Program-made: the position numbers and the translations under genes
Assembly (NCBI RefSeq): GCF_000511955.1
Contig: NZ_AZSU01000002.1
Span: 802,875-866,874, forward strand
From: [Clostridium] ultunense DSM 10521
GTDB taxonomy: Bacteria; Bacillota; Clostridia; Tissierellales; Tepidimicrobiaceae
Length of the DNA: 64,000 nt
Direction: 5' to 3'
Shown: in pieces, positions 56,111-63,487 of the stretch
Layout: each line of letters begins with the position of its first letter
Numbering within the stretch: the stretch's first letter is position 1
The notes under the pieces: generated by a model
Seen by the model: the letters and a program-made list of their open reading frames with translations, nothing else
Databases searched by the model: none
What the model was told of the DNA's origin: nothing

Positions 56111-58204
56111 ATGAGGAAATGGAAAGTTGTTTTATCCTTTTTATTGATTTTTGTATTCCTAAATTCACCAGCATTAGCCGCTAAGAATGGTAATAGTATT
56201 ACCGTAAGCATGGATGGGGGAAAATACACAGTGAAAGAAGTGCCAGTGGTATTAGATGGACAAGCAGTATTCTCAGATATTCCTACCTTCATTCATCCTG
56301 TTAAAGACTATACTTTAGTTCCTATTAGGTTTTTTGCAGAACGTTATGGTGCTGAAGTTACTTGGAATCAAAAAACGAAAACAGCAACTGTAAAACAAAA
56401 GAATAAGGAGATAAAAATTACAATAAATAGTGAATATATTTATGTAAATGGTGAGAAAAAGCCTATAGAAGGTGGGACTATACCAAAGCTTGTAACTTTC
56501 GAAAACAAAGATTCAAGAACTATGGTCCCCCTAAGGTTAGTATCTGAAGCCCTAGGCTTTGAAGTAGGATGGGATAGTTCAAAGAGAGTGCCTTTTATCA
56601 ACACCAAAGGCGAAGAAGGCGAAGAAGAAAATACTAATACTAGAAGGGTAACCAATATATCTGTGGGAAAGGGTAGTACTAATATACCAAAAGTAACAGT
56701 AAAGGGAACAGAAAAATTAAACTATTCTACAGTTTTACTTAAAAACCCTGATAGATTAGTTATTAGTATTGAGGATTCAGTTTTGGATCTTAAAGATAAT
56801 ATATCCTTTGAAGGTGGAGTAGGAAGAATAGATGTAAATAGTAAACCAATAAATAGGATAAACATATCTCAATTTTCTTCTAACCCTGACGTGGTAAGGA
56901 TAGTCATCAATTTAACTGAGAACGCAGATTTTGATATGGTTTCAGAAGAAGATGGCAAAATTTTAACCTTATCTTTTGTAAATAGGGTGGGGAAAATTGA
57001 AAAACAAGTAATAGACGGCAAAGAGGCCCTTGTTATTCACAACACAGAGAAACCTGAAATTAAGAGCTTTAAATTATCAAATCCGGATAGGGTAGTTGTT
57101 GACTTACTGGATTCTTCATTACAGGGTGGGAATTATTTCAACTATGATCATGATATTGGGTTTATTAAAGGAGTGAGAGTATCTCAATTCGTTCCAGATA
57201 ACTTATATAAACCAAATGATAGAATAGTTAGATTAGTATTAGATATTAAGGAAGGAATACAGGACCCTGATGTTAAGATCTACACAGAAGGAAATAAGGT
57301 GATAATTATCCCGGAGGCTAATCTGGGAGAGGTAATTAACTATGCTTTCGAAGGTAGCAATAGAGTTGTATCTATTAATACTAAGGGAAATGCTGACTAT
57401 AGTATTGACTATAATAGGGAAGAAAATACTATGGTAGCGACTATGCCTTCCCGTATGTTGGACATAGAAGAAGGTTTTATGAGCATAAAAGATGGTTTAA
57501 TAAATGATATAACCATAAGAAAAGGGGGAAATCTTTCTAAGGTTATTATTACCTTTAGAAGAGGAATTGATTATACCATTCTGTCGAAAGATATAGACAA
57601 TAAAATTACCATAAGCTTTAAAAAAGATGAGAACATAAGGCCTTCCGATAGGATAATAGTTATAGACCCTGGCCATGGTGGTAGAGACCCAGGCGCTGTT
57701 CATAATAATACTTATGAGAAGGATATTAATTTAAGCGTTTCTCTAAAGCTGAATAATAGATTGAAAGATCTAGGCTATAATACTATAATGACAAGAGATA
57801 ATGATACTTTTGTAGAACTAAAAGAGAGAGCAGCAATTGCTAACAGGAACCAAGCAGATTTATTTATTAGTATTCACTCTAATTCAATTGCAAATCCAAA
57901 TACTTCAGGTATACAAGTATTGTATCATTCTAAGGATAAAGCTAATGTGAAAAAGGAGGAAACTTTGGCATTAGCTAAAATAATGATGGAGGAACTTACC
58001 AAAGGAACTGGTGCCCAGGATAAGGGATTGATACCTAGGGAAAATACGGTAGTAATTAGGGATACATCAATGCCTTCTGTATTGATTGAACTAGGATTCC
58101 TTACCAACCCAGAAGAAGCCAAGCTATTAAAAGATGAAGACTATCAAAATCTTTTGGTAGAATCCATTATAAAAGGTATAGAAAAATATTTTGAATTATA
58201 TTAA
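56111..58204 (+). CDS. N-acetylmuramoyl-L-alanine amidase with copper-amine-oxidase-like and AMIN domains
   Basis: Secreted peptidoglycan hydrolase of 697 residues. ATG 56111 gives a signal peptide (MRKWKVVLSFLLIFVFL ... ALAAK). Residues 30-170 hold two copper-amine-oxidase N-type units (LVPIRFFAERYGAEVTWNQ; MVPLRLVSEALGFEVGWD). An acidic linker EEGEEEN and AMIN-like beta domains follow (about 185-500; PDRLVISIED, PDRVVVDLLD). The catalytic amidase_3 domain (515-697) has IDPGHGGRDPGA, SIHSNS and ELGFLTNPEEA, the zinc His residues and catalytic Glu. Such enzymes split septal or spore peptidoglycan. Confidence 0.92.
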   Translation: MRKWKVVLSFLLIFVFLNSPALAAKNGNSITVSMDGGKYTVKEVPVVLDGQAVFSDIPTFIHPVKDYTLVPIRFFAERYGAEVTWNQKTKTATVKQKNKEIKITINSEYIYVNGEKKPIEGGTIPKLVTFENKDSRTMVPLRLVSEALGFEVGWDSSKRVPFINTKGEEGEEENTNTRRVTNISVGKGSTNIPKVTVKGTEKLNYSTVLLKNPDRLVISIEDSVLDLKDNISFEGGVGRIDVNSKPINRINISQFSSNPDVVRIVINLTENADFDMVSEEDGKILTLSFVNRVGKIEKQVIDGKEALVIHNTEKPEIKSFKLSNPDRVVVDLLDSSLQGGNYFNYDHDIGFIKGVRVSQFVPDNLYKPNDRIVRLVLDIKEGIQDPDVKIYTEGNKVIIIPEANLGEVINYAFEGSNRVVSINTKGNADYSIDYNREENTMVATMPSRMLDIEEGFMSIKDGLINDITIRKGGNLSKVIITFRRGIDYTILSKDIDNKITISFKKDENIRPSDRIIVIDPGHGGRDPGAVHNNTYEKDINLSVSLKLNNRLKDLGYNTIMTRDNDTFVELKERAAIANRNQADLFISIHSNSIANPNTSGIQVLYHSKDKANVKKEETLALAKIMMEELTKGTGAQDKGLIPRENTVVIRDTSMPSVLIELGFLTNPEEAKLLKDEDYQNLLVESIIKGIEKYFELY

Positions 58205-58214
58205 TATATAATAT

Positions 58215-58245
58215 AGCGGAGATTAATCTCCGCTTATTCTTTATT
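58215..58245 (+). terminator. Hairpin after the amidase gene
   Basis: A palindrome, AGCGGAGATT and AATCTCCGCT (58215-58234), followed by TATTCTTTATT. Confidence 0.75.
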
Positions 58246-58257
58246 AGAGGTGATATT

Positions 58258-58788
58258 ATGAATTTTATTATTGGTTATCTGTTAATATTTTTTGCTAGGG
58301 TATCTGACGTTACACTGGCAACTATTAGAATGCTGATGGTAGTTCAGGGAAGAAAGGTTCAAGCTGCTATTATTGGTTTTTTTGAGGTAAGTATATATGT
58401 AACGGCTTTAAGCAAGGTGGTAAGTAGTTTAGACAATATAGGAAATTTACTAGCCTATGCTCTAGGCTTTGCCTGTGGGAATTACATTGGTATAATTATA
58501 GAAAATAGGATAGCTCTAGGGAATTTAGCAGCCCAGATTATACTGAAAGGATCTAATGGAGAAAATATGGAGTTAATAAAGAAATTAAGGGAAAATGGAT
58601 TTGGAGTAACAGTACTAGAAGGACATGGCAAAGAGGGTTCTAGAGAAATACTCCATACAGCCATAAATAGGAAGGATTTAAGTAAGTTAAAAGATCTGGT
58701 TTATAGCTATGATGAAGAGGCATTTATTATTGCCAATACAATAAGCCCAATAAGTGGAGGTTACTTTTCGTCCATTAAAAAGAAATAA
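58258..58788 (+). CDS. UPF0316 membrane protein (DUF5698 + DUF2179)
   Basis: A 176-residue protein. Residues 1-95 carry three membrane segments and the DUF5698 motif ARVSDVTLATIRMLMVVQGR; residues 100-170 are a DUF2179 ligand-binding-like domain (RENGFGVTVLEGHGKEGSRE, then AINRKDLSKLKDLVYSYDEE). This is the usual length and order of the UPF0316 family. The DUF2179 domain recalls PII-like folds, but no ligand is established. The ATG is behind GAGGTGA. Confidence 0.88.
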   Translation: MNFIIGYLLIFFARVSDVTLATIRMLMVVQGRKVQAAIIGFFEVSIYVTALSKVVSSLDNIGNLLAYALGFACGNYIGIIIENRIALGNLAAQIILKGSNGENMELIKKLRENGFGVTVLEGHGKEGSREILHTAINRKDLSKLKDLVYSYDEEAFIIANTISPISGGYFSSIKKK

Positions 58789-58848
58789 ATAATCATAGTA
58801 TCCCTTATCTTCTAATATAATGTAATAAAACATGGAGGGGGGTAAGGG

Positions 58849-59871
58849 ATGGATAATAAGAGAGTTATTTTAATTCTATTAATATTGGTAATAGCAGTAT
58901 CCATAGTTAGCTGCAAAGGGAAAGGAGGTTTTAAAAAGCTTTTTTCTAAGGATGATGAAATTGAAATAATTAGGTCAGACGAAGAATATGAATTTGAACT
59001 AACGGAAGATGATGGTATGAGAAAAACTGTACTATATTTTAAAGATAGGCAAGGGCTATTAGTACCTGTTATGAGGAAGATTCCCTGGGAAGAAGGCATT
59101 GGGAAGCTTACATTGAAGAATATGATAGATAGCCCTGAGCTAAGGGAAAGTATTAATTCTACTGGTTTATCTCCTATAATACCGGCAGGCACGGAAATTA
59201 GGGGAATGGCGATAAATGAAGAAACTGGCCTTTGTAAAGTAGATTTTAGCAAAGAGATTTTAAACTATGAAACGGAAAAAGATGAAGAAAATTTGATCAA
59301 AGGCGTAGTTTATACTCTAACGGAATTTCAAGCTATTGATGAAGTGCAATTTCTAGTCGATGGTGAAGTCCTTCCAGCTCTAAAATATGGTTATGATATT
59401 TCTAATCCTATTAAGAGGGAAAATATTAATTTGGCTGGAAATTTAGAAGATCAAAGGTCAAAAGTCGTAGTTTACTATAAGGGGAACAATTTAGAAGAAG
59501 ATTTTGAGTATTTTGTACCTGTAACCATACCTACATTGGCACCTGTACCAAATATATATACTGCTTTAGAAACTTTATTTGATGGAGCACCAGTAGAGCT
59601 TGGTCTTAGCTCCGACATTCCTCAGGGAACTAGCTTCCATGGAGTGGATATAAAAGATAGAGTAGCCTATGTGGATATTTCTTTTGATTATGGTGAACCA
59701 CCTAATGATAGTCAAGTATTTAATAATATGGCAAAGAATATTGGATTAACTTTAAGTGAATTCGAACAAATAGAAAGGGTAGAATTGCTTATAGATGGAA
59801 AAACTTTAGAAGAAGCAGGTATGGATTTCCACATAGATGTAACAATACCTGCATTTGCCAATGAGTATTAA
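58849..59871 (+). CDS. Lipoprotein with two GerMN domains (GerM-like)
   Basis: 340 residues with a lipobox (ILLILVIAVSIVSCKG), so it is surface-anchored at Cys22. Two GerMN repeats follow. The first (about 55-180) has LVPVMRKIPWEEGIGKLTL, IPAGTEIRGMAI and FQAIDEVQFLVDGE. The second (about 200-335) has VPVTIPTLAPVPNIYTALET, IPQGTSFHGVDI and IERVELLIDGKT. This matches GerM of Bacillus, needed for sporulation and germination. The ATG follows GGAGGGGGG. It is the second GerMN-type protein in the window. Confidence 0.88.
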   Translation: MDNKRVILILLILVIAVSIVSCKGKGGFKKLFSKDDEIEIIRSDEEYEFELTEDDGMRKTVLYFKDRQGLLVPVMRKIPWEEGIGKLTLKNMIDSPELRESINSTGLSPIIPAGTEIRGMAINEETGLCKVDFSKEILNYETEKDEENLIKGVVYTLTEFQAIDEVQFLVDGEVLPALKYGYDISNPIKRENINLAGNLEDQRSKVVVYYKGNNLEEDFEYFVPVTIPTLAPVPNIYTALETLFDGAPVELGLSSDIPQGTSFHGVDIKDRVAYVDISFDYGEPPNDSQVFNNMAKNIGLTLSEFEQIERVELLIDGKTLEEAGMDFHIDVTIPAFANEY

Positions 59872-59900
59872 GCTGTCTAAAAGGCAGCTTATTCTATTTA
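59869..59900 (+). terminator. Hairpin after the GerM-like gene
   Basis: TAAGCTG (59869-59875) pairs with CAGCTTA (59885-59891); the T-tail TTCTATTT is moderate. Confidence 0.6.
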
Positions 59901-60019
59901 GAATAATAATTTCTAATAGATTGGAATATGGAAAAAGAAATTTAAATCTGCTAAAATAATATTAGCTAATAAGGGTAATAATTAACTAATAGTAAAGATG
60001 AAGACAAAAGGAGAAAATT

Positions 60020-60631
60020 ATGACTAAAAGAAGACTTATTGTATCCACTGGCAACATTCATAAGGTTGAAGAAATAAAAGAAATATTAAAGGACTTGCCA
60101 ATTGATGTTTTATCTAAGAAAGAATTAGGTTTAGAAAAGATTAATATAGAGGAAAATGGTAAAACTCTGGAGGAAAATGCCATATTAAAAGCTACTGCCT
60201 TGGCAAGGAAGGTAGAAGGGATGGTAATAGCAGATGATACTGGCTTGTTTGTTGAATATTTAAATGGAGAACCGGGAATTCATTCTGCTAGGTATTCAGG
60301 AGTTGATACTACTGATGAAAAAAACAATATTAAACTATTAAATAGATTAAAAGGAGTTTCTTTGGAAAATAGAAAGGCCTTTTTTAAAACTGTAATTGCA
60401 TTGGTAGATGAAAAGGGAAATATAGTTACGGTTGCTGGAGAATGTAGGGGATATATTGGTTTTGAATCTAGAGGCGAAGAAGGCTTCGGGTACGATCCAT
60501 TATTTGTTGCAGAGGGCTATGATAAAACTTTTGCTGAACTGGGAGAGGGGGTAAAGAATAAAATTAGCCATAGAGCTAAAGCATTAGAAAAACTAAAAGA
60601 AGAGATTATAAAAATATTAGAGGATGATTAG
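60020..60631 (+). CDS. rdgB: XTP/dITP diphosphatase (RdgB/HAM1)
   Basis: House-cleaning hydrolase for non-canonical purine NTPs. In 203 residues: STGNIHKVEEIKEIL, ENGKTLEENAILKA, VIADDTGLFVEYLNGEPGIH, SARYSG, EGFGYDPLFVAEGYDKTFAE and KNKISHRAKAL, all diagnostic. The ATG follows AAAGGAG. The next gene starts in the GGATGATTAGGATG junction, so they are co-transcribed. Confidence 0.96.
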   Translation: MTKRRLIVSTGNIHKVEEIKEILKDLPIDVLSKKELGLEKINIEENGKTLEENAILKATALARKVEGMVIADDTGLFVEYLNGEPGIHSARYSGVDTTDEKNNIKLLNRLKGVSLENRKAFFKTVIALVDEKGNIVTVAGECRGYIGFESRGEEGFGYDPLFVAEGYDKTFAELGEGVKNKISHRAKALEKLKEEIIKILEDD

Positions 60632-60632
60632 G

Positions 60633-61112
60633 ATGAAAATAATAGCAGTAAGTGATACTCATGGAAGAATAGAAGAATTTGTGAATAAGGTTAATAGTAT
60701 GGAGAAGGCAGATTTAATAATCCATCTAGGGGATTATGTGGAAGATGGATTGGATATAGAGAATAAAACTGGAATTAAAACTGTTATTGTAAAGGGGAAT
60801 GGGGACTTTTTCTATCAAGAGTATAAAGAAGATGAAATATTAGAAATTGAAGGTAAAAGAATATTGTTAACCCATGGTCACAAATACAATGTAAGATACG
60901 GAATAGATAATTTACTTTATAAAGGAGAGGAGGTAAAGGCAGATTTAATATTATTTGGACATACCCATGTGTCGACTTTTATCGAAGAATCTGGTATAAT
61001 AGTAATGAATCCAGGCAGTCCTTCTATGCCTAGAGGATTTGATAGGAGGAAGACTTTTGGAATAATAGATATTAAACAAAAGATAAATATAAAAATTATA
61101 GAATTAAATTAA
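60633..61112 (+). CDS. YfcE/MJ0936-type metallophosphoesterase
   Basis: 159 residues from ATG 60633, nine bases after AGAGG; an ATG at 60624 would leave no ribosome site. Calcineurin-type metal motifs: VSDTHGRIEEF, HLGDYVEDG, KGNGDFF, THGHKYNVR and FGHTHVS. Family members are small phosphodiesterases. It directly follows rdgB, a common Firmicutes pairing. Confidence 0.92.
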   Translation: MKIIAVSDTHGRIEEFVNKVNSMEKADLIIHLGDYVEDGLDIENKTGIKTVIVKGNGDFFYQEYKEDEILEIEGKRILLTHGHKYNVRYGIDNLLYKGEEVKADLILFGHTHVSTFIEESGIIVMNPGSPSMPRGFDRRKTFGIIDIKQKINIKIIELN

Positions 61113-61129
61113 AAAGAAAGAATAAACTA

Positions 61130-61158
61130 TTGACAATAGTGAAATAACCTGCTATAAT
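61130..61158 (+). promoter_or_regulatory. Strong promoter of the tRNA cluster
   Basis: TTGACA (61130-61135), 17-base spacer, TATAAT (61153-61158): a consensus sigma-A promoter 34 bases before the first tRNA. Confidence 0.92.
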
Positions 61159-61192
61159 TCTATATTGTCAGTCGATGTTCGTGACGGGTAAT

Positions 61193-61266
61193 GCGGGTGT
61201 AGCTTAATGGTAAAGCTCTGGCTTCCCAAGCCAGCCACGAGGGTTCGATTCCCTTCATCCGCTCCA
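61193..61266 (+). tRNA. tRNA-Gly (CCC)
   Basis: Acceptor GCGGGTG pairs with CATCCGC; anticodon loop TTCCCAA between CTGGC and GCCAG arms; GGTTCGATTCC T-arm; encoded CCA at 61264-61266. Confidence 0.97.
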
Positions 61267-61270
61267 TTAT

Positions 61271-61360
61271 GACCTAACTTAGCGAACGTAAGTGAGTTTT
61301 AGTAGGTCAAACGCAATGAGAACCAAATCTATACGAGCATTAGCGAGCGAATAGATTTGG
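61271..61360. repeat. Two palindromic units between tRNA-Gly and tRNA-Arg
   Basis: Unit 1 pairs GACCTA (61271-61276) with TAGGTC (61303-61308). Unit 2 pairs CCAAATCTAT (61323-61332) with ATAGATTTGG (61351-61360). Both enclose a related core with TTAGCGA (TTAGCGAACGTAAGTGAG and GAGCATTAGCGAGCGA). This looks like two diverged copies of a short interspersed palindromic element inserted in the tRNA operon. Confidence 0.6.
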
Positions 61361-61386
61361 GTTTCGAAACTGCGAGACGATAACAT

Positions 61387-61463
61387 GCACCTATAGCTCA
61401 GTAGGATAGAGCAACGGACTTCTAATCCGTGTGCCGGGGGTTCGAATCCTCCTAGGTGCACCA
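61387..61463 (+). tRNA. tRNA-Arg (TCT)
   Basis: Acceptor GCACCTA pairs with TAGGTGC; anticodon loop CTTCTAA; T-arm GGTTCGAATCC; encoded CCA at 61461-61463. Confidence 0.97.
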
Positions 61464-61474
61464 GGAAAATATGT

Positions 61475-61552
61475 GGTGGATATGGCCTAGTTGGTTAAGG
61501 CGCCAGATTGTGGCTCTGGAGATCGTGGGTTCGAATCCCATTATCCACCCCA
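61475..61552 (+). tRNA. tRNA-His (GTG)
   Basis: Acceptor GTGGATA pairs with TATCCAC, with the extra G-1 (61475) facing discriminator C; anticodon loop TTGTGGC; encoded CCA at 61550-61552. Confidence 0.97.
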
Positions 61553-61568
61553 TTTTTATTTTTCACTA

Positions 61569-61644
61569 GACCCATTAGCTCAGGCGGTAGAGCACCTGAC
61601 TTTTAATCAGGGTGTCCGGCGTTCGAGTCGCCGATGGGTCACCA
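61569..61644 (+). tRNA. tRNA-Lys (TTT)
   Basis: Acceptor GACCCAT pairs with ATGGGTC; anticodon loop CTTTTAA; encoded CCA at 61642-61644. Confidence 0.97.
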
Positions 61645-61651
61645 GTAATAT

Positions 61652-61735
61652 GCGGGAGTGGCGGAACTGGCAGACGCGCTAGACTTAGGATCTAGTGTCT
61701 TTGACGTGGGGGTTCAAGTCCTCTCTCCCGCACCA
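61652..61735 (+). tRNA. tRNA-Leu (TAG)
   Basis: Acceptor GCGGGAG pairs with CTCCCGC; anticodon loop CTTAGGA; long variable arm of class II; encoded CCA at 61733-61735. Last tRNA before the terminator. Confidence 0.97.
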
Positions 61736-61738
61736 TAT

Positions 61739-61768
61739 AAAATTGGCGAGAGCCAATTTTTTTATTTT
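61739..61768 (+). terminator. Terminator of the tRNA cluster
   Basis: AAAATTGGC (61739-61747), GAGA loop, GCCAATTTT (61752-61760), then TTTATTTT. Confidence 0.88.
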
Positions 61769-61778
61769 GGAGGTAAAA

Positions 61779-62588
61779 ATGAAAATAAAGCTAATATGTA
61801 TATTAGGGTTATTTCTAATATTCATTTCTATATATAACTATATTCAAATAAGTCAATTTATTGTAAACAAGTTGACATTCCATAGCAAGAAGTTATCTAA
61901 AGCTTTAAGGGTAACCCAAATTTCCGATTATCATTCTAATGATTATATTAATTCGCAAAAACTATTAGATAAAATAATACATTTTAATCCTCATATTATT
62001 GTATTAACTGGAGATATTATAGATAGTAAAACCAAGGATATTCACCCTACTTTGGATTTAGTAGGGGAATTAATAAATATAAATCCTAATATATTCTTTG
62101 TAATTGGAAACCATGAATTGGGAAATAAAAATGGAGATAAATTTATTTTAAATCTTAAAGAAATGGGTGTTACTATATTAGATAATAATAGCCAAACTAT
62201 TGATATAGAGGGAAAAAAGATAAACCTCTGTGGATTGAGTTTTTTTGCTACTAACCAAGACTACCAGGAAACCATGATAGGGATAGATGAGGACAATTTT
62301 ACCCTATTATTATCCCATTCACCTAATAGGCCTATAGCTTATTCCAAAGGAATAGAGGATCTAGTACTTACAGGCCACACCCATGGAGGTCAAGTAAGAC
62401 TACCCTTAATAGGTGCAATCATATCTCCAGGTCAAGGACTTTTTCCTAAATATGATAAAGGAGTTTTCAATATAAACAATTCAATTCTATATATAGATAG
62501 TGGTCTGGGGAACAGTATATTCCCTATTAGACTCTTTAATAGAGTACAGATAAGTAATATAACTATACAACCGATAAAGAATAGTTAA
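61779..62588 (+). CDS. Membrane-anchored metallophosphoesterase (YkuE-like)
   Basis: ATG 61779 after GGAGGT gives 269 residues; in-frame codons upstream belong to tRNA-Leu. An N-terminal membrane segment (LICILGLFLIFISIYNYI) is followed by a calcineurin-like domain: TQISDYHSND, VLTGDIIDSKT, VIGNHELG, LLSHSPNR and TGHTHGGQVRLP. Ends with YIDSGLGNSIFPIRLFNR, typical of YkuE, a family related to lipid-phosphate hydrolases. The usual D-x-H reads DYH. Not part of an operon. Confidence 0.9.
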   Translation: MKIKLICILGLFLIFISIYNYIQISQFIVNKLTFHSKKLSKALRVTQISDYHSNDYINSQKLLDKIIHFNPHIIVLTGDIIDSKTKDIHPTLDLVGELININPNIFFVIGNHELGNKNGDKFILNLKEMGVTILDNNSQTIDIEGKKINLCGLSFFATNQDYQETMIGIDEDNFTLLLSHSPNRPIAYSKGIEDLVLTGHTHGGQVRLPLIGAIISPGQGLFPKYDKGVFNINNSILYIDSGLGNSIFPIRLFNRVQISNITIQPIKNS

Positions 62589-62607
62589 CATAGATAATTA
62601 AAAACAT

Positions 62608-62636
62608 TTGACCTTAGATTAAATTCCATTTATAAT
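62608..62636 (+). promoter_or_regulatory. Promoter of the single tRNA-Arg gene
   Basis: TTGACC (62608-62613), 17-base spacer, TATAAT (62631-62636). Confidence 0.85.
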
Positions 62637-62653
62637 AGTAGTAGGATAGATAA

Positions 62654-62730
62654 GCACCCTTAGCTCAGTTGGATAGAGTCGCTGACTTCGAATCAGTTGG
62701 CCGGGGGTTCGAGTCCCTCAGGGTGCGCCA
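62654..62730 (+). tRNA. tRNA-Arg (TCG)
   Basis: Acceptor GCACCCT pairs with AGGGTGC; anticodon loop CTTCGAA (TCG); T-arm GGTTCGAGTCC; encoded CCA at 62728-62730. This UCG isoacceptor differs from the TCT copy in the cluster. Confidence 0.95.
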
Positions 62731-62946
62731 ATTTTAATATAGGTTTGTGATATAAGGTTCCATAATAAATTGTCGTCGACCTCAGGTAGTGCAAAAATCC
62801 CTGGGGATCGACGACAATTTAATATTTAAAGCAAATCTGTTAACTCCAACAAGTATAAAGGAAAAAAGCAAAAATCAAAATTCAAAAATCCAAGCATTTC
62901 TTATTTGACAAAAAATGAGAAACATAGTAATATCAATATATGTAAC
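62731..62946 (+). other. CRISPR leader with conserved hairpin
   Basis: AT-rich leader between tRNA-Arg and the first repeat. A 13-bp perfect stem, AAATTGTCGTCGA (62767-62779) and TCGACGACAATTT (62808-62820), encloses CTCAGGTAGTGCAAAAATCC. From memory, a GTCGTCGACC...TGCAAAAATCCC...GATCGACGAC element of this kind precedes type I-B-like arrays in other clostridia. It could also terminate the tRNA transcript. Confidence 0.65.
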
Positions 62947-63487
62947 GTTTATAGACTACCTATAAGGAATTGAAACCTGTACGGCAATATACCACAATGC
63001 AGAAACAAGTAAGTTTATAGACTACCTATAAGGAATTGAAACCTCTTGCAGCTTCTTTGGATACATGAAATTTATATGGTTTATAGACTACCTATAAGGA
63101 ATTGAAACTGTTGCTGTGTATTTCTATATTTATCAAATCTATTTTAGTTTATAGACTACCTATAAGGAATTGAAACACATAGCTACATGCAAACCTGTTT
63201 TGATTACATCAGGTTTATAGACTACCTATAAGGAATTGAAACTGATTAAATTAGCTATCTTTGGTCATCTTTTTTTTACGTTTATAGACTACCTATAAGG
63301 AATTGAAACACAATACAGGGGGAGCAGAGACGACATATTGTATCAGAGTTTATAGACTACCTATAAGGAATTGAAACAAGGAAAAGGGGAATAATTCCCC
63401 TATGATATGAACGTGTTTATAGACTACCTATAAGGAATTGAAACCTAACCAATACGATGAGGAACGTGTTACGTGGTTTGGTTTATA
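62947..63487 (+). CRISPR. CRISPR array, eight full repeats plus one cut by an insertion
   Basis: The 30-bp repeat begins GTTTATAGACTACC and ends AAGGAATTGAAAC. Identical copies start at 62947, 63013, 63079, 63147, 63213, 63280, 63348 and 63415. Spacers are 36, 36, 38, 36, 37, 38, 37 and 36 bp. After the eighth spacer a ninth repeat starts at 63481 but only GTTTATA remains before IS sequence begins at 63488. The ATTGAAAC end is typical of type I-B repeats. No cas gene lies in the window; all visible repeats are identical, so this side is the young, leader end. Confidence 0.97.

Noticed and set aside
61279..61682. Short frames on both strands over the tRNA cluster
   Set aside because: They translate tRNA sequence (for example REWRNWQTR-type peptides), a well-known false-gene pattern.
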